In this document: one piece after another, positions 45,104-57,209 of the stretch
Layout of the letters: each line of letters starts with the position of its first letter
Position numbering within the stretch: the first letter of the stretch is position 1
From: Glebionis coronaria
Taxonomy: Eukaryota; Streptophyta; Magnoliopsida; Asterales; Asteraceae
Direction of reading: 5' to 3'
Length of the DNA: 64,000 nucleotides
Assembly (NCBI GenBank): GCA_025667525.1
Contig: JANFOE010000051.1
Location: 620,001 to 684,000, forward strand
Notes under the pieces: model-generated
The model's input: only the letters and a program-made list of their open reading frames with translations
The model's database searches: none
Told to the model about the DNA's origin: nothing
Made by a program: the position numbers and the translations under genes

Positions 45104-48100
45104 TGAAACACCCCACTTTGATAAGTGGACCGTTACGCGTAATTATGGCATGTCATCAAAGCATGCAAGGTAATGTGTACTAAAACATACATGACCATAG
45201 GGAAAACCGGAATCAAACATCGGTTCCCAAACATAAGCCCAAAACATAAATAAAGTAAGTGGAATGAATGAAAGACTAAACAAGCATAAGTATATGAAGG
45301 CAAAAGGAGAAGAAGTCTATGGCAGCCTTCATCCTATGCACGTCCTCCAAATGCTCGAGTCTGTCCTTAGGTACCTGCCGTTTTGGGACATGGAAAGGAA
45401 AGTAACGGCTGAGCATAACGCTTAGTGCACGGACATACAAGCATGGAATAAATAACATAAGCATGTAAAACATATAGCAACAGAAATGAATAAGTCCTGG
45501 AAAACCTGGTATAACTTAGTAAAACTGGTTTTATAGATTGAAAAGCCTTATGTGTATCTTATTAAAACTGTTTAACATGTTTACCATTAGCCAATATAGG
45601 TCACGAAAATATCAACGTGCATGAATACTTGGAGGGGTGACCTCATCATGCAAATTAGAGGGTCTGCCTCTAATTTAATATACTGTTTGGGTAGGAGGGA
45701 TCAGCTCTTTGTGAAGGATGCAAGGCATACACCACATTCACCTGAATAATCTGCTGAAAACATGTAAACTAGGATGCACCCATACGCCCCACATGATAAT
45801 AATAATAATATGGCCAAAAGCTGAAGGGACGCCACGAGCTATCACTTCGCCGTGGTAAAATCATAACACTGGTGCCTCCAGTGTTATGGTTATGGTACCT
45901 CCATAACTAGGTGAAACTGGTCATGCATGTATATGGCTTTAGGTATCTAATTAAACATAAGCAATTCACAAACATATAAAACATATACTAGGAAAACAGT
46001 TGGCTGCATACGGGGAATCCTAATAAGGAAGAATGTCCATACTGAAAGGACGTAGAATCCGTACCTTAAGTCCGGTGAACGAAGAAGACGAACGGAAGAG
46101 AGTCCTACTTCGATCTCACTAATGCTACATACATAATATACGTGTATAAGTATCTGATTACTGAGTACGTAACTGATTATAATATGTCTTGACTTGTTTT
46201 AAATGTTTTAGTCTTGTCTTACTGATTTTAATGTTATACTGTATTTATCATGTGTTTTAAGTCTTCTGATTAAATATTAACTGATATTCTTGTATTACTG
46301 TACTTGTAATGTAATAATAAGTAACTTTCTAAAAATAGCAGGTTTCCTAAAATAGAAAGTTTCCAAAAAAAGAAAGTTTCCAAAAATAGAAAGTTTCCAA
46401 AACTAGTAAGTTTCCAAAATAGATTAACTGCTTAAATAGAATAGTTTTTAGAAATAGAAAGTTTCCAAAAATAGTAAGTTTCCTGAAATAGAAAGTTTCC
46501 AAAAATAGAAATAAAATTTGAATTAATAATCCCAATAATATAAGCTTAGTTTTACTGATTAAATATGCTAAGTCATGTGATTAGTAATATAGTTTATTAA
46601 TTAATACATATAATTTACATAAACTATAGGTTATAGGATTTAATTAAATATAATATGATTTAATTAAATTAAGTGTATAAAACACTTAGGTTAAAACATG
46701 TATTAATACTAATATTAATATAACCTAAGTCATGATAATTAATTAATTATAAGTCATGTTTAATAATTAATTAATTATTATATTCTAAATTAAATAATAA
46801 AATACTTAGGTTAAAATCATGTATTATTAATTAATAATAATAAACCTAAGTCCATGTTTTAATTAAATTAATTATATAGCATGTTAAATTAATTTAATTA
46901 ATCTTGTAATTATAAGTCATGATTTATTAATTTAATTACCTTGTAAATTAATATACATGTAAAGCTAATTAAACTTGTAAAAAAAATTATAACCCGAACC
47001 CATGTATTATTTTATTAAAACGTGTCGTAAACCGATCCCGTGAAAACCCGTGAAACCCGTGTCGTGTTTACCTATAAGCCGAACCAAACAGCCTCGTTAA
47101 TTCTGTCCTTAAACCATAAACCAAACACCCCCTTAACCCTGTCTTAAAACCGACAGCCAAACACCCCCTTAACTGCTTTCTTAAACTGACAACCAAACAC
47201 CCTTTTTAAACTGCCATAGCCCCCGACTGTGGCCATATTGCCCCCGGTAGTGGCCTGTTTCCCCTGCTTGCAATAAATACCCACCGAGAGTCATAGACTC
47301 TCGGTTCCCACTGCCTACACAAATACCACGCTGGGGTTTCCACTGCCAGAACAAACACCCCGCTGGGGTTTCCACTGCCAGAACAAACCAGCCCAGCACC
47401 CATTAAGGGTTGCGGCTGGTGGCCTGTTTTTACCACCGAGAGTCTCTTGACTCTCGGTTTGTGTGCAGTCGAGACCAAAGACCAACAACCCCGATCATAC
47501 CATGGTTTTTTACTAACCCCAATCATGTTTTGACTCTTATTAAACGGATTCTGATCAATTAATCAAAAGAAAACCAAACAAAATATAAAAACGTGATTGA
47601 TGTTACCTTGTTTTCGTTTAGGGTTTAGGAATCGAAATCATAGACACAACTCTATCATTGATCATAACCCTCGTGAAGTTTTCTTGGTCCTTGATGTTTG
47701 AAAGTGACGGCAGGAACAAAGAGATGGGAAGAAAATAAAAAAAATGATTGTCTTCTAGTTTTTAGGGTTTCTATGTATTTCCTGTCCAAAATAATAATAT
47801 ACCCGTCCCTTTTCTTGTTGTAATCGGACTAGGATGGGCTATGGCTCACTTCCTCTCTTTTCCTTTGTCCAAACCGCCAGCCCAAAACCCTTCAAGTGTT
47901 TTCGTTTAAAATCTTTATCCTGAGTCGAGTTTAATTGTCGTGTCGTGTTTAAATGTTCGCGCGTTTGACTTCTTGTCATGTTTAAAGTATTTTACATACA
48001 TATTAATAAGTAATTAATATTCGTAGTTCTTGTCGTGCATTAATAAATTAAAGTTTAAAACAGCTCTTGTTATAATAACTACTTGTGCGTAATTGATATT

Positions 48101-48355
48101 TGTCGTATCTAATTAAGTAAGCACGTAATTACATGTTCGTGATTTTAACGTTCATGATTTCATGTTCGTGATTATAGTTATTATAATTAATAACTGTCGT
48201 GTAGTAACATGTACTTAATACTTATCATATGATCATACGTACGTAGCTTTTGAAATTAATATTCGTGACACGTGTTCGTGCTATAAAAGTAAAGTTTAAT
48301 CTGTACGTATGTTTATTACGTGTATTGTTCATGGTAAAAGTATGCGGGTTTTACA
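45104..48355 (-). repeat. 5' LTR of element E
   Basis: 3,252 bp. On the + strand it starts TGAAACACCCC and ends GCGGGTTTTACA. Hairpins: 45619-45651; 45652-45676 (perfect 10-bp arms); 45862-45888 (perfect 11-bp arms); 45889-45907 (perfect 7-bp arms). A ~30-bp block with GGGGTTTCCACTGCCAGAAC is duplicated near 47330-47390 but single in the other LTR. Confidence 0.9.
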
Positions 48356-49349
48356 ATAAGTTAGACCGTTTTATGTGTATTAGACTTTTATCATGCTTAC
48401 TATTTAGCGGGTGTTAATTTATTGTGAGGAGCGAAGAAAAATAAGAGCGGCTTGAAAAAAAATGAGTGGCTAGAAAAAAAAGCAAAAGAAAAAAATAATT
48501 ATTACAAGACTCCCAAGAGGGGCAGTGAAGTGTAAAGTTTCTATCGGGTCTCAATAGTACTCTCACAAGGGTTGCAGAGATCGGGTAGTTACTTTTCCGG
48601 TCCAATATTACTCTCACAAGGGTTGCGGGATCGAGAATCCAAGGTCTTAAAAAGGCGGCGGATATAATTTATTGCGTGAGTTTTATTTTTCTTTTTAGGG
48701 AGTGAGTAGCTACTTATCTAAGCATGACATAAGTTTTCTGTACATAAGACGATCAATTTATTATCTTGAGACGAACTTATATCGATTGTGGGCGGTTTTT
48801 CAAGTAATGGATGAGATGGTTAATTATCTATTAAAACCGTGCTTCCTTATTTTGAGATTTTACATTTTTAATGTTTCACGCCAAATAAATCAAATTTGCC
48901 CTCAAGCAATTTGCTCAAATAATAACCGGTTTAGAGGAATAATAAGTGGGAGTATGTAGTTAACACAATTAATTCTTATGAATAGGTCGATGCACTTTTA
49001 CTTATGAATAACAATGATCTCATTTTTAAGCTTGGTATGGGAACGTGAAGCTTTAGGGTGATTAATATTCATGATACCAAAAGCCCTAATCAAAGTCATT
49101 GATTTCTTTACAAGTTTCTTCCATCAAACAATTTCAAAGTAAATCAATAATTGAGGTTGTATATTTTTGATTCATTTGAAAAATCTTTTGTTTTCTTCGT
49201 TTAATAAAATTCCAAAAGTGAGGAATAGTGTAGTATCGTATATAGAGTGGAATAAAGGCCAAGATGGATTAATTATGCGAAAAATGTAGTCTAGAACTTT
49301 GAAATATTGCATTGCATGAGGGATGGCAATGGTCATGTGGAGGGGAGTT
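48356..49349 (+). other. 3' noncoding module of element D, second part, with polypurine tract
   Basis: Continuation after E. ACAATGATCTCATTTTTAAG, GGGAACGTGAAGCTT and AGTCATTGATTTCT match, inverted, 55480-55600 of B and 24520-24600 of C. It ends in a purine tract (TGTGGAGGGGAGTT, 49336-49349). Confidence 0.75.
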
Positions 49350-52150
49350 TGATAGAGTGTGAAAACACTCACATTTAATAACCGATAAACACCTAAAACA
49401 TGGCCAAATATATCAAATTATGCTTTATATTGTCAGAATTACGCGTGTATTTGGTGTTTATGTGTTTTCAGGTAAAACATGTACATTTGGGACAAATATG
49501 AGCTTTTACGGTTTTATCTGAAGAACAGACTGAAGAAAAGGCGAAAATAATTTTAAGGACCATAATTGCCAAATCTACAAAGATAAAAGACTAAAAATGT
49601 GTTTTGCTTAAAAGCTTAAAATGTTAAAATTACGAAGTGAAGGAAATATGGAAGTTAGAGGACTAAATGAATGAAGTTACTTATTATTAATGAAACAACA
49701 AAGTTTTTCCCAATGTTTTAAAACCCGGGTCTTAAATCGACCCGGTCGAGTCGCCGGGTCCGGGTCGAACCGGGTTAACCCAGTTTTCTTAAAAAAAAAA
49801 AATTATATTTCTAATAATTAACAAAATTATACTTATAAAAACCATAAAAACTTATGTATATAGAAAATATAAATTGTTTACCAACCAATATAATATGTAA
49901 AAATAAAACTTTGTCATAAATACGTAAAATTTTAAAAAAAATTTCAAAAAAAACCTGAAAAATTCGGAACCCGGCCGGGTCTTGAGAACCGGGTTGACCC
50001 GGGTCACCCCAAACCCGCCGGGTCAAGCCGGGTTTCGAAAATATGAAACCCGGGTCAATATGACCTATTTTTTCGTCGGAACCGGTTCAATCGGTTGACC
50101 CGGCCGGATCAACCCAGCCGGGTCGACCCGGGTCTGAAAACATTGGTTTTTCCCTGACATTGAAAAAAAACGTCATCTTCTCCAAAAATCAAGAGAGAGA
50201 AAGAAACAAGGAAAAAACGGTTGTTCATTCTCCCCTTCAAGACTTTCAAGACTATTTCAAGATAGAAGATCAAGGTTTCAAGCAAAGTTGTAAACAACAA
50301 AATGATCACCACAACATCCTCTACAAGTTGATACTAACCAATTAGATCAAGATCAAAGAACGAAGAAAACCCCAATTCTTTAAGAACCATAATTATCCAG
50401 GTGTCGTTTGTTTATTGGCTGGAACATGTCACACTTTATCAATTTTTTCTATAAATTCTTGTAAATTGCTTCATTTGTAAGAAACTAGAATAGGTGTAAT
50501 TTTCACACAGTAGTTTAAAAGATTAGTTAGTTTAATTTTCTGTTATATTCCTTGTTCGATATTGTAATCCATATCACTTTCAAGTAATAAAACTAATCAT
50601 ACTTTTCATTCATTGATCTTTCGTACTGCTCATACAGCTAGCTTATTGCCTGTTTTAAGTTTCCTTTTGATTCTATTAATGAGATTTAAAGCTTCTGGTT
50701 TGGATACTTTGGTTCAGCTCGTTACACAACTTTTCGGTTTTGAATCAGCTTCTTTTTACACCTTAGAAACTGTGATTGGTTTTGCAATTTAATTTTTCTA
50801 GCAAATAATTCTCCTCATTTTCTCAGCTTATTCTGTCATAAGCTCAAAAGAGCTTATGAGTTTTTTTTTACAATCTTTTTAATACGTTTCTTTGTAGCTT
50901 TTAGTTACTTCATTAGCTTTTCAATTTAATTTACAAGCTTATAGTTCACTTCTCAATTTCTACAACCTTTTGAGTAAAAAGTTCATCCTTAGTATATTGA
51001 TAATTCCACTATTTGATTTAGAGTGATTGGTAAGGTTTCGTTTAGATCGAGTCAGCTCTTGGTAATTCCACTGTTGATGTTGAGTAATTGATATCGAGTT
51101 GTGGATATCGAGTAATGTTCACGACGAGACTTTATTCAGGATTTCATTCAGTTTCGGTTAGTTCGATAGCGTCGCTCGTCATCATCAGCGGACTGGCTTT
51201 GGATGAGGGTAATCCTTGGTTTGATTTCTGCATTTACGCATTTATCTACTGATATTAGTTATCTACTAGTTTTGTTTAAGCTGGGTAGATTTTATAAAGT
51301 CCATAACCAAACTAGTTTTGTTAGGCCTGTTTTGAATTAATTGGATCAGTTTAGTGTAGCTAATTTGCCTCGTAACACTAGGCTCGCTAAGGCCAAGTCT
51401 TTAGAATACAAAGTCCAAGTTTGTCAAGATAATTAGGATTTGGGCTTAACTAAATTTGTGCAAGTTGTTTCTAACTCACATGCGAAAATTCTAAACGATA
51501 CAAAATGTGCTTTTTAGTTTTTAGTATATTAGGATTGGTCATGCTGTATCATTTTGTTAAACGATTTTTTAATATATTAGTAACACTTATAATTTTTAGT
51601 AAATGCATAAAAGTAGCATCAATTTCAGGTTTACAAATTCAATTCACAAAAAAAAGTTAGATCTTATAAAAAGTGTAGATTTTATATAAAAAAATTTTAG
51701 ATTTGATAAAAATTGTTATTAGTTTTAAATTTTGAAATTTACTTTTAAAAAATTAGTTTTATAAAAAATTAGTCTTTAAAGAAAAAAAGGTTTGTTAAAA
51801 AACAATTTGTTAGAATTTTATAAAATTTGTTAGTTGTTAAAAATTTGTTTCATTTCAAGTTTATTATTCTCTTGTTAAAATTGTCTAGTTTGTTACATTT
51901 GTTAGAGAGTTAGTTATTAGTTTGTTATTACTAGTATTTTGTGCATTTAATTGTGGTATTTGTAATTTGTTTTAGTGTAGTACATATACGTAGTATAGAT
52001 ATTATTTTTACCTTTTTTACGTGCTATTTGCCAAATAGAAATAGATACCAAATTCGCTTTTATTAACCAAAAACAAATAAAGTTTTAACGACAAAACGAA
52101 AAATCAATTCGACACGATTCGAGAAGATATACTAAAAACGAATATTAGTA
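49350..52150 (+). repeat. 3' LTR of element D, containing a MITE
   Basis: Starts TGATAGAGTGTGAAAACACT, like the sense-strand LTR starts of A, B and C. Near 52090-52130 it has AATCAATTCG and GATTCGAGAAGATA, the block found just before the LTR ends of A, B and C. The end near 52150 is approximate. No ORF of note. Confidence 0.7.
49711..50145. mobile_element. hAT-type MITE rich in CCGGGT
   Basis: 435 bp flanked by a perfect 8-bp target duplication GTTTTTCC (49703-49710 and 50146-50153). Terminal inverted repeats begin CAATGTTTT and continue with ACCCGGGT after a short variable part. An 8-bp duplication with a CA..G terminus points to the hAT superfamily. The ends are packed with ACCCGG/CCGGGT words around an AT-rich centre. 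No coding capacity. Confidence 0.85.
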
Positions 52151-53295
52151 CCACTTTTACTTGAGCTTGAAGACCATGTTGTATCAATTTAAGGAAGTTG
52201 ATGAGAACTTCGGGTGTTTCATCCTTGGATCTTAAGAAGAAAGTCCACGTGTACCTTGAGTAGTCATCGACAATAACCAGAATGTATTTCTTCCCATTGA
52301 TAGTTTGAACACGCATTGGACCACATAAATCCATATGAAGAAGATCTAACCGTCCTTTAGAGCTTGGTGTAGTCTTTGTCTTGAAACTACTTTAGCTTTA
52401 CAAAGCTCACAAGAAGAACAAAGATGATGTTTGATGAATTTCAAGCTTGGAAGGCCTCGCACAATATCTTTCTTGGAAAGCAAGTTGATGGTATCAAAAT
52501 TGAGATGAGACAGTCGTTGATGCCATAACCATGCTTGAGTCGTTGAAGCTTTTGCCATGAAAAAAAAATTGGAGTTGAGGAAGTTGTGTCTTGAAGTGAA
52601 ATTGTATAAAGATATGTTCCCCGTGAACCGGTGAGTAAATCATTCCCATCATAATCACGAACAAAACATGTCTTCTTTCTAGAAGCAATCTCCAAATCCG
52701 CATCACAGAATTGACCAACCGAGAAAAGATTATGATTGAGCCCTTCGACGTAGTATACCCGTTTTATCCTGATATTCTCTTGTACCAAATCTCCATATCC
52801 TAGGATCGGTGCAAATTGATCATTTCTGAATCGGACCGTACCCAGGAATTTCTCCACAAAGTTAATTAGAATCTTGAGATTCCTCGTCATGTGCTTCGTG
52901 CATCCGGAGTCCAGTATAAAGAGAATTATTTCGATCACCTGTAGAAAAATTAGAACACGATGGAGCATTTGCTAAATTAGATTCCATGTTTGTTGTGATT
53001 TCCGATTCATTAATTTCCCTAGTTTTAGCACTTAAAGGCACACTAACGCTCGTTGTCACGTTTTCTGTCCTAACCTTAGGCATCCATTTATATCCTGGAG
53101 GACATTGATTAGCAAACCACCATTTCCAAGACTTGCTAGCAGACTCATATAATTTCCTAATTTTGCTTCTAGGGTTCTTAGTGGTGGAGTCTAATGCAAT
53201 ACTTTTCTTATGGGGGGTTGTTTAAGAATGGTTCACTTTGCGTTTGGGGTTACTAGCACTACTAGGCATCGCAATTTGCTTCTTAGTTCTAGTAT
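52151..53295 (-). pseudogene. Ty1/copia protease-integrase fragment
   Basis: In - strand order: a pre-protease segment (about 53160-52970, QCPPGYKW), protease with FILDSGCTKHMT (about 52925), LILGYGDL-like GYGDLV, GLNHNLFSVGQFCDADLEI, then GAG-pre-integrase AWLWHQRLSHLNFDTINLLS with a CX2C zinc pair (CSSCELC, 52400-52430), and the start of the integrase core (HMDLCGPMRVQTINGKKYIL, VDDYSRYTWTFFLRSKDE). Frameshifts near 52560 and 52340 break it, and it stops where D's LTR begins. It is probably the target into which D inserted. No LTR belonging to it is visible. Confidence 0.88.
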
Positions 53296-53764
53296 CTACG
53301 CCTTTGATATTATTCGAAACACACATAGCATTAATGTCTAGTATTTATTCAAGTTCGTTATTCCACGCTCAAGAAAAATTGAAAGTCCAACCAATATCAA
53401 GTCATTAATTGTTTTTGGTGTTACAAATTTTTTTGGTATCTATGTCTATTTTAAACAAACTCGTAAAAAGTGTAAAATATTATAGCTATTTATCTGTAAA
53501 ACAAATTGCAAATACCACAACAATAGCACAAAGCACAAGTTTCTAATGCACAAGTATAAAATTGTTCAAAATGTAAATGAAATGAAATATAGGGACTAAA
53601 TGTGTAAATTCAGAAAGTTTAGGGACTAGATGTGAAAAATGTAACAAACTAAAACAACTTTCTAACAAATTCACAAAACTGCCTAACCAAAAATGTAACA
53701 AACTAAAATATAGGGACTTGTAAGTGAAAACCCTAAAAACTATGAATAAACAAACAGATTAGCA
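53296..53764 (-). repeat. Partial D-type LTR, inverted
   Basis: The reverse complement of about 53395-53700 aligns with 51850-52085 in D's LTR (shared TGGTATTTG-AATTTGTTTTA, AATAGA-ATAGATACCAAA, CCAAAAACAA, AGTTTGTTACATTT). It is cut at 53764 by element B and gives an imperfect inverted repeat around the copia fragment. The left boundary is approximate. Confidence 0.5.
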
Positions 53765-55281
53765 TGATACATTGCTTTTGCTAAGGTTCAGATTTCTCGG
53801 AATCCTCTCGAATTGATCTCAGTTAAAAGTAGAATGATTTGTTCTTGGTGACAAAAAGTGGATTGGTTTTCTATTCTACTAAACAGGAAAGTGAATAAAA
53901 TGGTAATTAAGTAAACTTAAAACAAGTAGCAAATAATAAGCAAAACTGGAAAAATACTCTTGTAAGAAAATACCCTATGCGGAAAGTATAACCATTCGGA
54001 ATATATTGGAAATTATTGCTCTATTCGGAAAGTTTACACTATGCGGAAAAATTAGCTTACTCGGAAAAATGATGCTATTCGGAAAGTCTTCTCTATGCGG
54101 AAAATACTCCCATTCGGAAAAACTGCCTATGCGGAAATATGGCTCATGCGGAAAGTTTGCTTAATTCGGAAAAATGACATCATTCGGAATAAAATGCTCC
54201 CATGCGGAATAATAGGGCTATGCGGAATATATGAAATATTCCGAGTAAAGGAAATAAAAATACCCCTATTCGGAATATCTAAAAAGTTCCGAATAGGAAA
54301 ACAACAAATGGCTATGCGGAAAGTTATAAAAGTTCCGAATAAGGAACCGAGAACACCCCTATTCGGAATAATTGAAAAGTTCCGAATAAGGGAACACAAA
54401 ATGGTCTATTCGGAATACCTGGAGTTGAAGAACAGTAGCAGCAGACACGAACGGGGAACTCAATCAAAAATCCAAAATCAAATCAAATACTTAAAAAGGT
54501 TTAACCAAACTAACCAATAATTATTAACATACCATAAGGAACAAATCCCACCAATAAAAACACTAATTCAACAACTTTTTAAGATCAAACTAAAATCAAA
54601 TAAAAACTCAAGAACTTGAAATAGATGATGATGAAGAACAAAATAAATAGAAAGATGAAATAGATTGATTAATGGAAGAGTAACAAGGTTAATGATCAAT
54701 GATTACAAGATTGAAAAAGAAAAATGAAAATCACCAAACTCCCTAATGGAGTTGGTGAAGGGACGAACTACAAAGTCTGGAAAAAGGAAAATGAAAACTA
54801 ACTCCCTTCAATGTGAAGGGAGTGATCTATTTATAGTCCTAATGGTTGGTTGGTGAGTGGGCTTTCTCCCTTTCTTCTTGTCTTCTCGTCTTTTCAGAAA
54901 AGTTGACGTTTTCGATTCTGATTCGGGATTTGTTGTCGATTAAATCCAACTCGTCTTTTAATTTCTTCGTTAAATAGACTCGAGTTTCTTCGACTTATGA
55001 AAATCTTCCGTCTTTAGTCCTTTTCTTCGATAAATCTTCGAATAGGCCTAGTGACTTCAAATCTTTTGCACGTCTTGGACAATAGACTTTATCTTGAGTC
55101 TTTTTTCCTTGATGAAACCCGTGCAATCCCATGTTTTCTTTAATATTCATCCGGTTAGCTCTGAAAACACAATAAACACAAAAACCACGCATAATTCCAA
55201 ACAAATGATATTAATTACGTGTTTTGGTCTTGTTTTAGCCAGAATTAAGTGGTAAAAGGATGGGTGTTTACACACCTATCA
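53765..55281 (-). repeat. 3' LTR of element B
   Basis: 1,517 bp. On the + strand it starts TGATACATTGC and ends CACACCTATCA. It holds a (G/T)CGGAA array (53980-54420) with internal inverted pairs and a TATA box at 54827-54836 (- strand). Confidence 0.93.
53980..54420. repeat. ATGCGGAA/ATTCGGAA array with hairpins in B's LTR
   Basis: About 25 CGGAA words alternate between TATGCGGAA and ATTCGGAA. Some face TTCCGAATA, for example CCTATTCGGAA with TTCCGAATAGG (perfect 11-bp arms, about 54265-54297; copy at 63600-63632). Confidence 0.85.
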
Positions 55282-55299
55282 AATCCTCTACACTTAACC
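55282..55299 (-). promoter_or_regulatory. Polypurine tract of element B
   Basis: The - strand reads GGTTAAGTGTAGAGGATT directly before the 3' LTR (TGATAGGTG). Confidence 0.8.
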
Positions 55300-57209
55300 A
55301 TTGCCATGCCCTCATGCAATGCTTAGTGATAAAGCAATTTTACATTTTTCTCATAATTAATCAACCTTGGCCTTATTTAAAATTCTACTAAACAAAAATT
55401 AAAGAAATAAAACTTCAAAGATAACAAAGGGATAGAAAACCATTTTCACGTGAAAATAGCTACATGGAAATAACTTGTAGAGAAATCGATGACTTACATT
55501 AGGGCTTTGGTGCTGCGAAGATTTATCACCCTCAAGTTTCACGTTCCCCAAACTAAGCTTAAAACGAGATCATTGTTATTATAAGTTAACAATTCAAACA
55601 CTTACACACATGGCTTAATTAAATGCTTAAACTCCCTTATTCCTAGGTGTATCTCTTATATTTTATTTTTGTCTTAGAATGATCATGAAGATGCATTTTT
55701 GGACTTATTTCGATAGTTTATTAGGGCTGAAAGCAAAGTAGGACGATTTGATCAGTAGTTAGCTAAAGGACAAAATCTCTTAAAACTGCTTCTCGGGATA
55801 TCAAAAAGTTCATATCTTGGCATAACTTGGTTCACGATTTGAGACCTTTCTCGGGCCGATATTTGGCATGTACTTCATACTTCATATCTTCGAGAGACGT
55901 TCTTGAGATAATGGTCTTCTCATCATAATAGAGTTTCTTCACTTGGAGACTTTTGAGGGGTACTCCAACTTTGTTGACCACGACTTCATGATTATTTCTT
56001 CAACCTCTATTTGGGATTTTGAGATACAACGATCCGCCTCCTTTTCGGACTTGGATCTATTTATCCTCATACCTTGTTAGGGTCTTTTCGGATAGACTTC
56101 TCCATGATCTTTATGGGAGTTGATTGCTTTTCGTCGTGAGTCTTGATCCTTCATATTGACTTTAGGAATAATGCTTTTCACATCACTTTGGATCTTCAGC
56201 AATAAAATTGAATCCTCATGCCTTGTTAGGGCCTTTTCGGACTCGCCAATCTTCGCGCCCCGCTTCATAAGTTATGCCTTGGCTATGAACTCTTATCATT
56301 ACCGAGCAACTTTTAAACGATCTTGGGCTAGAAGCTAAGTAACTTTTCAAATCGTAAGACCTTACTTATTGCAGATAAATTATTAGCAAGTGATGGGAGA
56401 ATAGGCGAATAATTACACCAAGTGAGCTTGCGCAAGATTACCGACTTATAATTGACTCTATCATTTCTCGTCCTCCACAATTTAAAATCTCAAATAATGA
56501 GACTCGTGGACACTTAGCCTAATAAACCAATTAAGGTCTACATGGTTAAGGATACTAGCTAGAATAAACTTGGATAAGTTTATTCGGGTTGAGTCAAAAT
56601 AAACGCAACGGGCCTAATATGTCAAAGATATCTAAACTAGCTACACCAATTTATTAATATTTTTGACTTTATTGCGGAATATATACATATGAAAGCAACG
56701 ATAAAAATTTAAAAATTACGACTAAATGGCCAAAGTTAATAAAAAATTTGAAAAATGTTGAAAAATAGGATTTTCCGGTTAATTGAAGGCATTTTCATGG
56801 AAAAGTCCACTTAAAACTTCGATAGAAGTCTCCCCTACACTTAAGATAAACATTGTCCTCAATGTTTAAGCATTTGGGAAAAGTCTCCCCTACACTTATG
56901 ACATTGTGCACGTTGGTTAACTCGAGTTAAGGAAGAGACGACTAAAGTGATCAATTTCAAATGTGAGTATGAAGAAAATTGAATCACGATAGTTGAGAGA
57001 TAGAACCGGATTTCGGATAACACGGGAGCACGGTTCTTCAAAGATTTCCAAGATTGCAGTTATCCCTGTAAGCACATCACCACACAAACACAAATGACCA
57101 AAATAGGTCCTCCCCTACACTTAGGGGGTTAAAGGGATAGATACTCGGGCTGCCTCCCGAGGAGCGCTTGTTTTTTATAACCGAGTCACGAGCCTGACTC
57201 GACCCAAAT
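55300..57209 (-). other. Conserved 3' noncoding module of element B
   Basis: No ORF with recognisable domains, and no env-like protein. Closely similar to the corresponding regions of C and D. Polypurine-like copies (TAAGTGTAGGGGAG on the - strand) lie at 56830-56843, 56885-56898 and 57110-57123. Confidence 0.8.

Larger units (their letters stand above)
35580..48355 (-). mobile_element. Chromovirus-type LTR element E, degenerate
   Basis: Flanked by a perfect 5-bp target duplication ATAAG (35575-35579 and 48356-48360). LTRs: 35580-40876 (inflated by a LINE) and 45104-48355. A degenerate initiator-Met PBS beside the right LTR and a purine tract beside the left give leftward orientation. The 4.2-kb internal region keeps only scraps of RT and the integrase tail. 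Its LTRs differ far more than those of T or C, so it is older. It splits element D. Confidence 0.9.

Noticed and set aside
55300..57209. Possible env-like gene after B's integrase
   Set aside because: No ORF over ~60 codons on the sense strand, and no signal peptide or membrane segment; the region is treated as noncoding.
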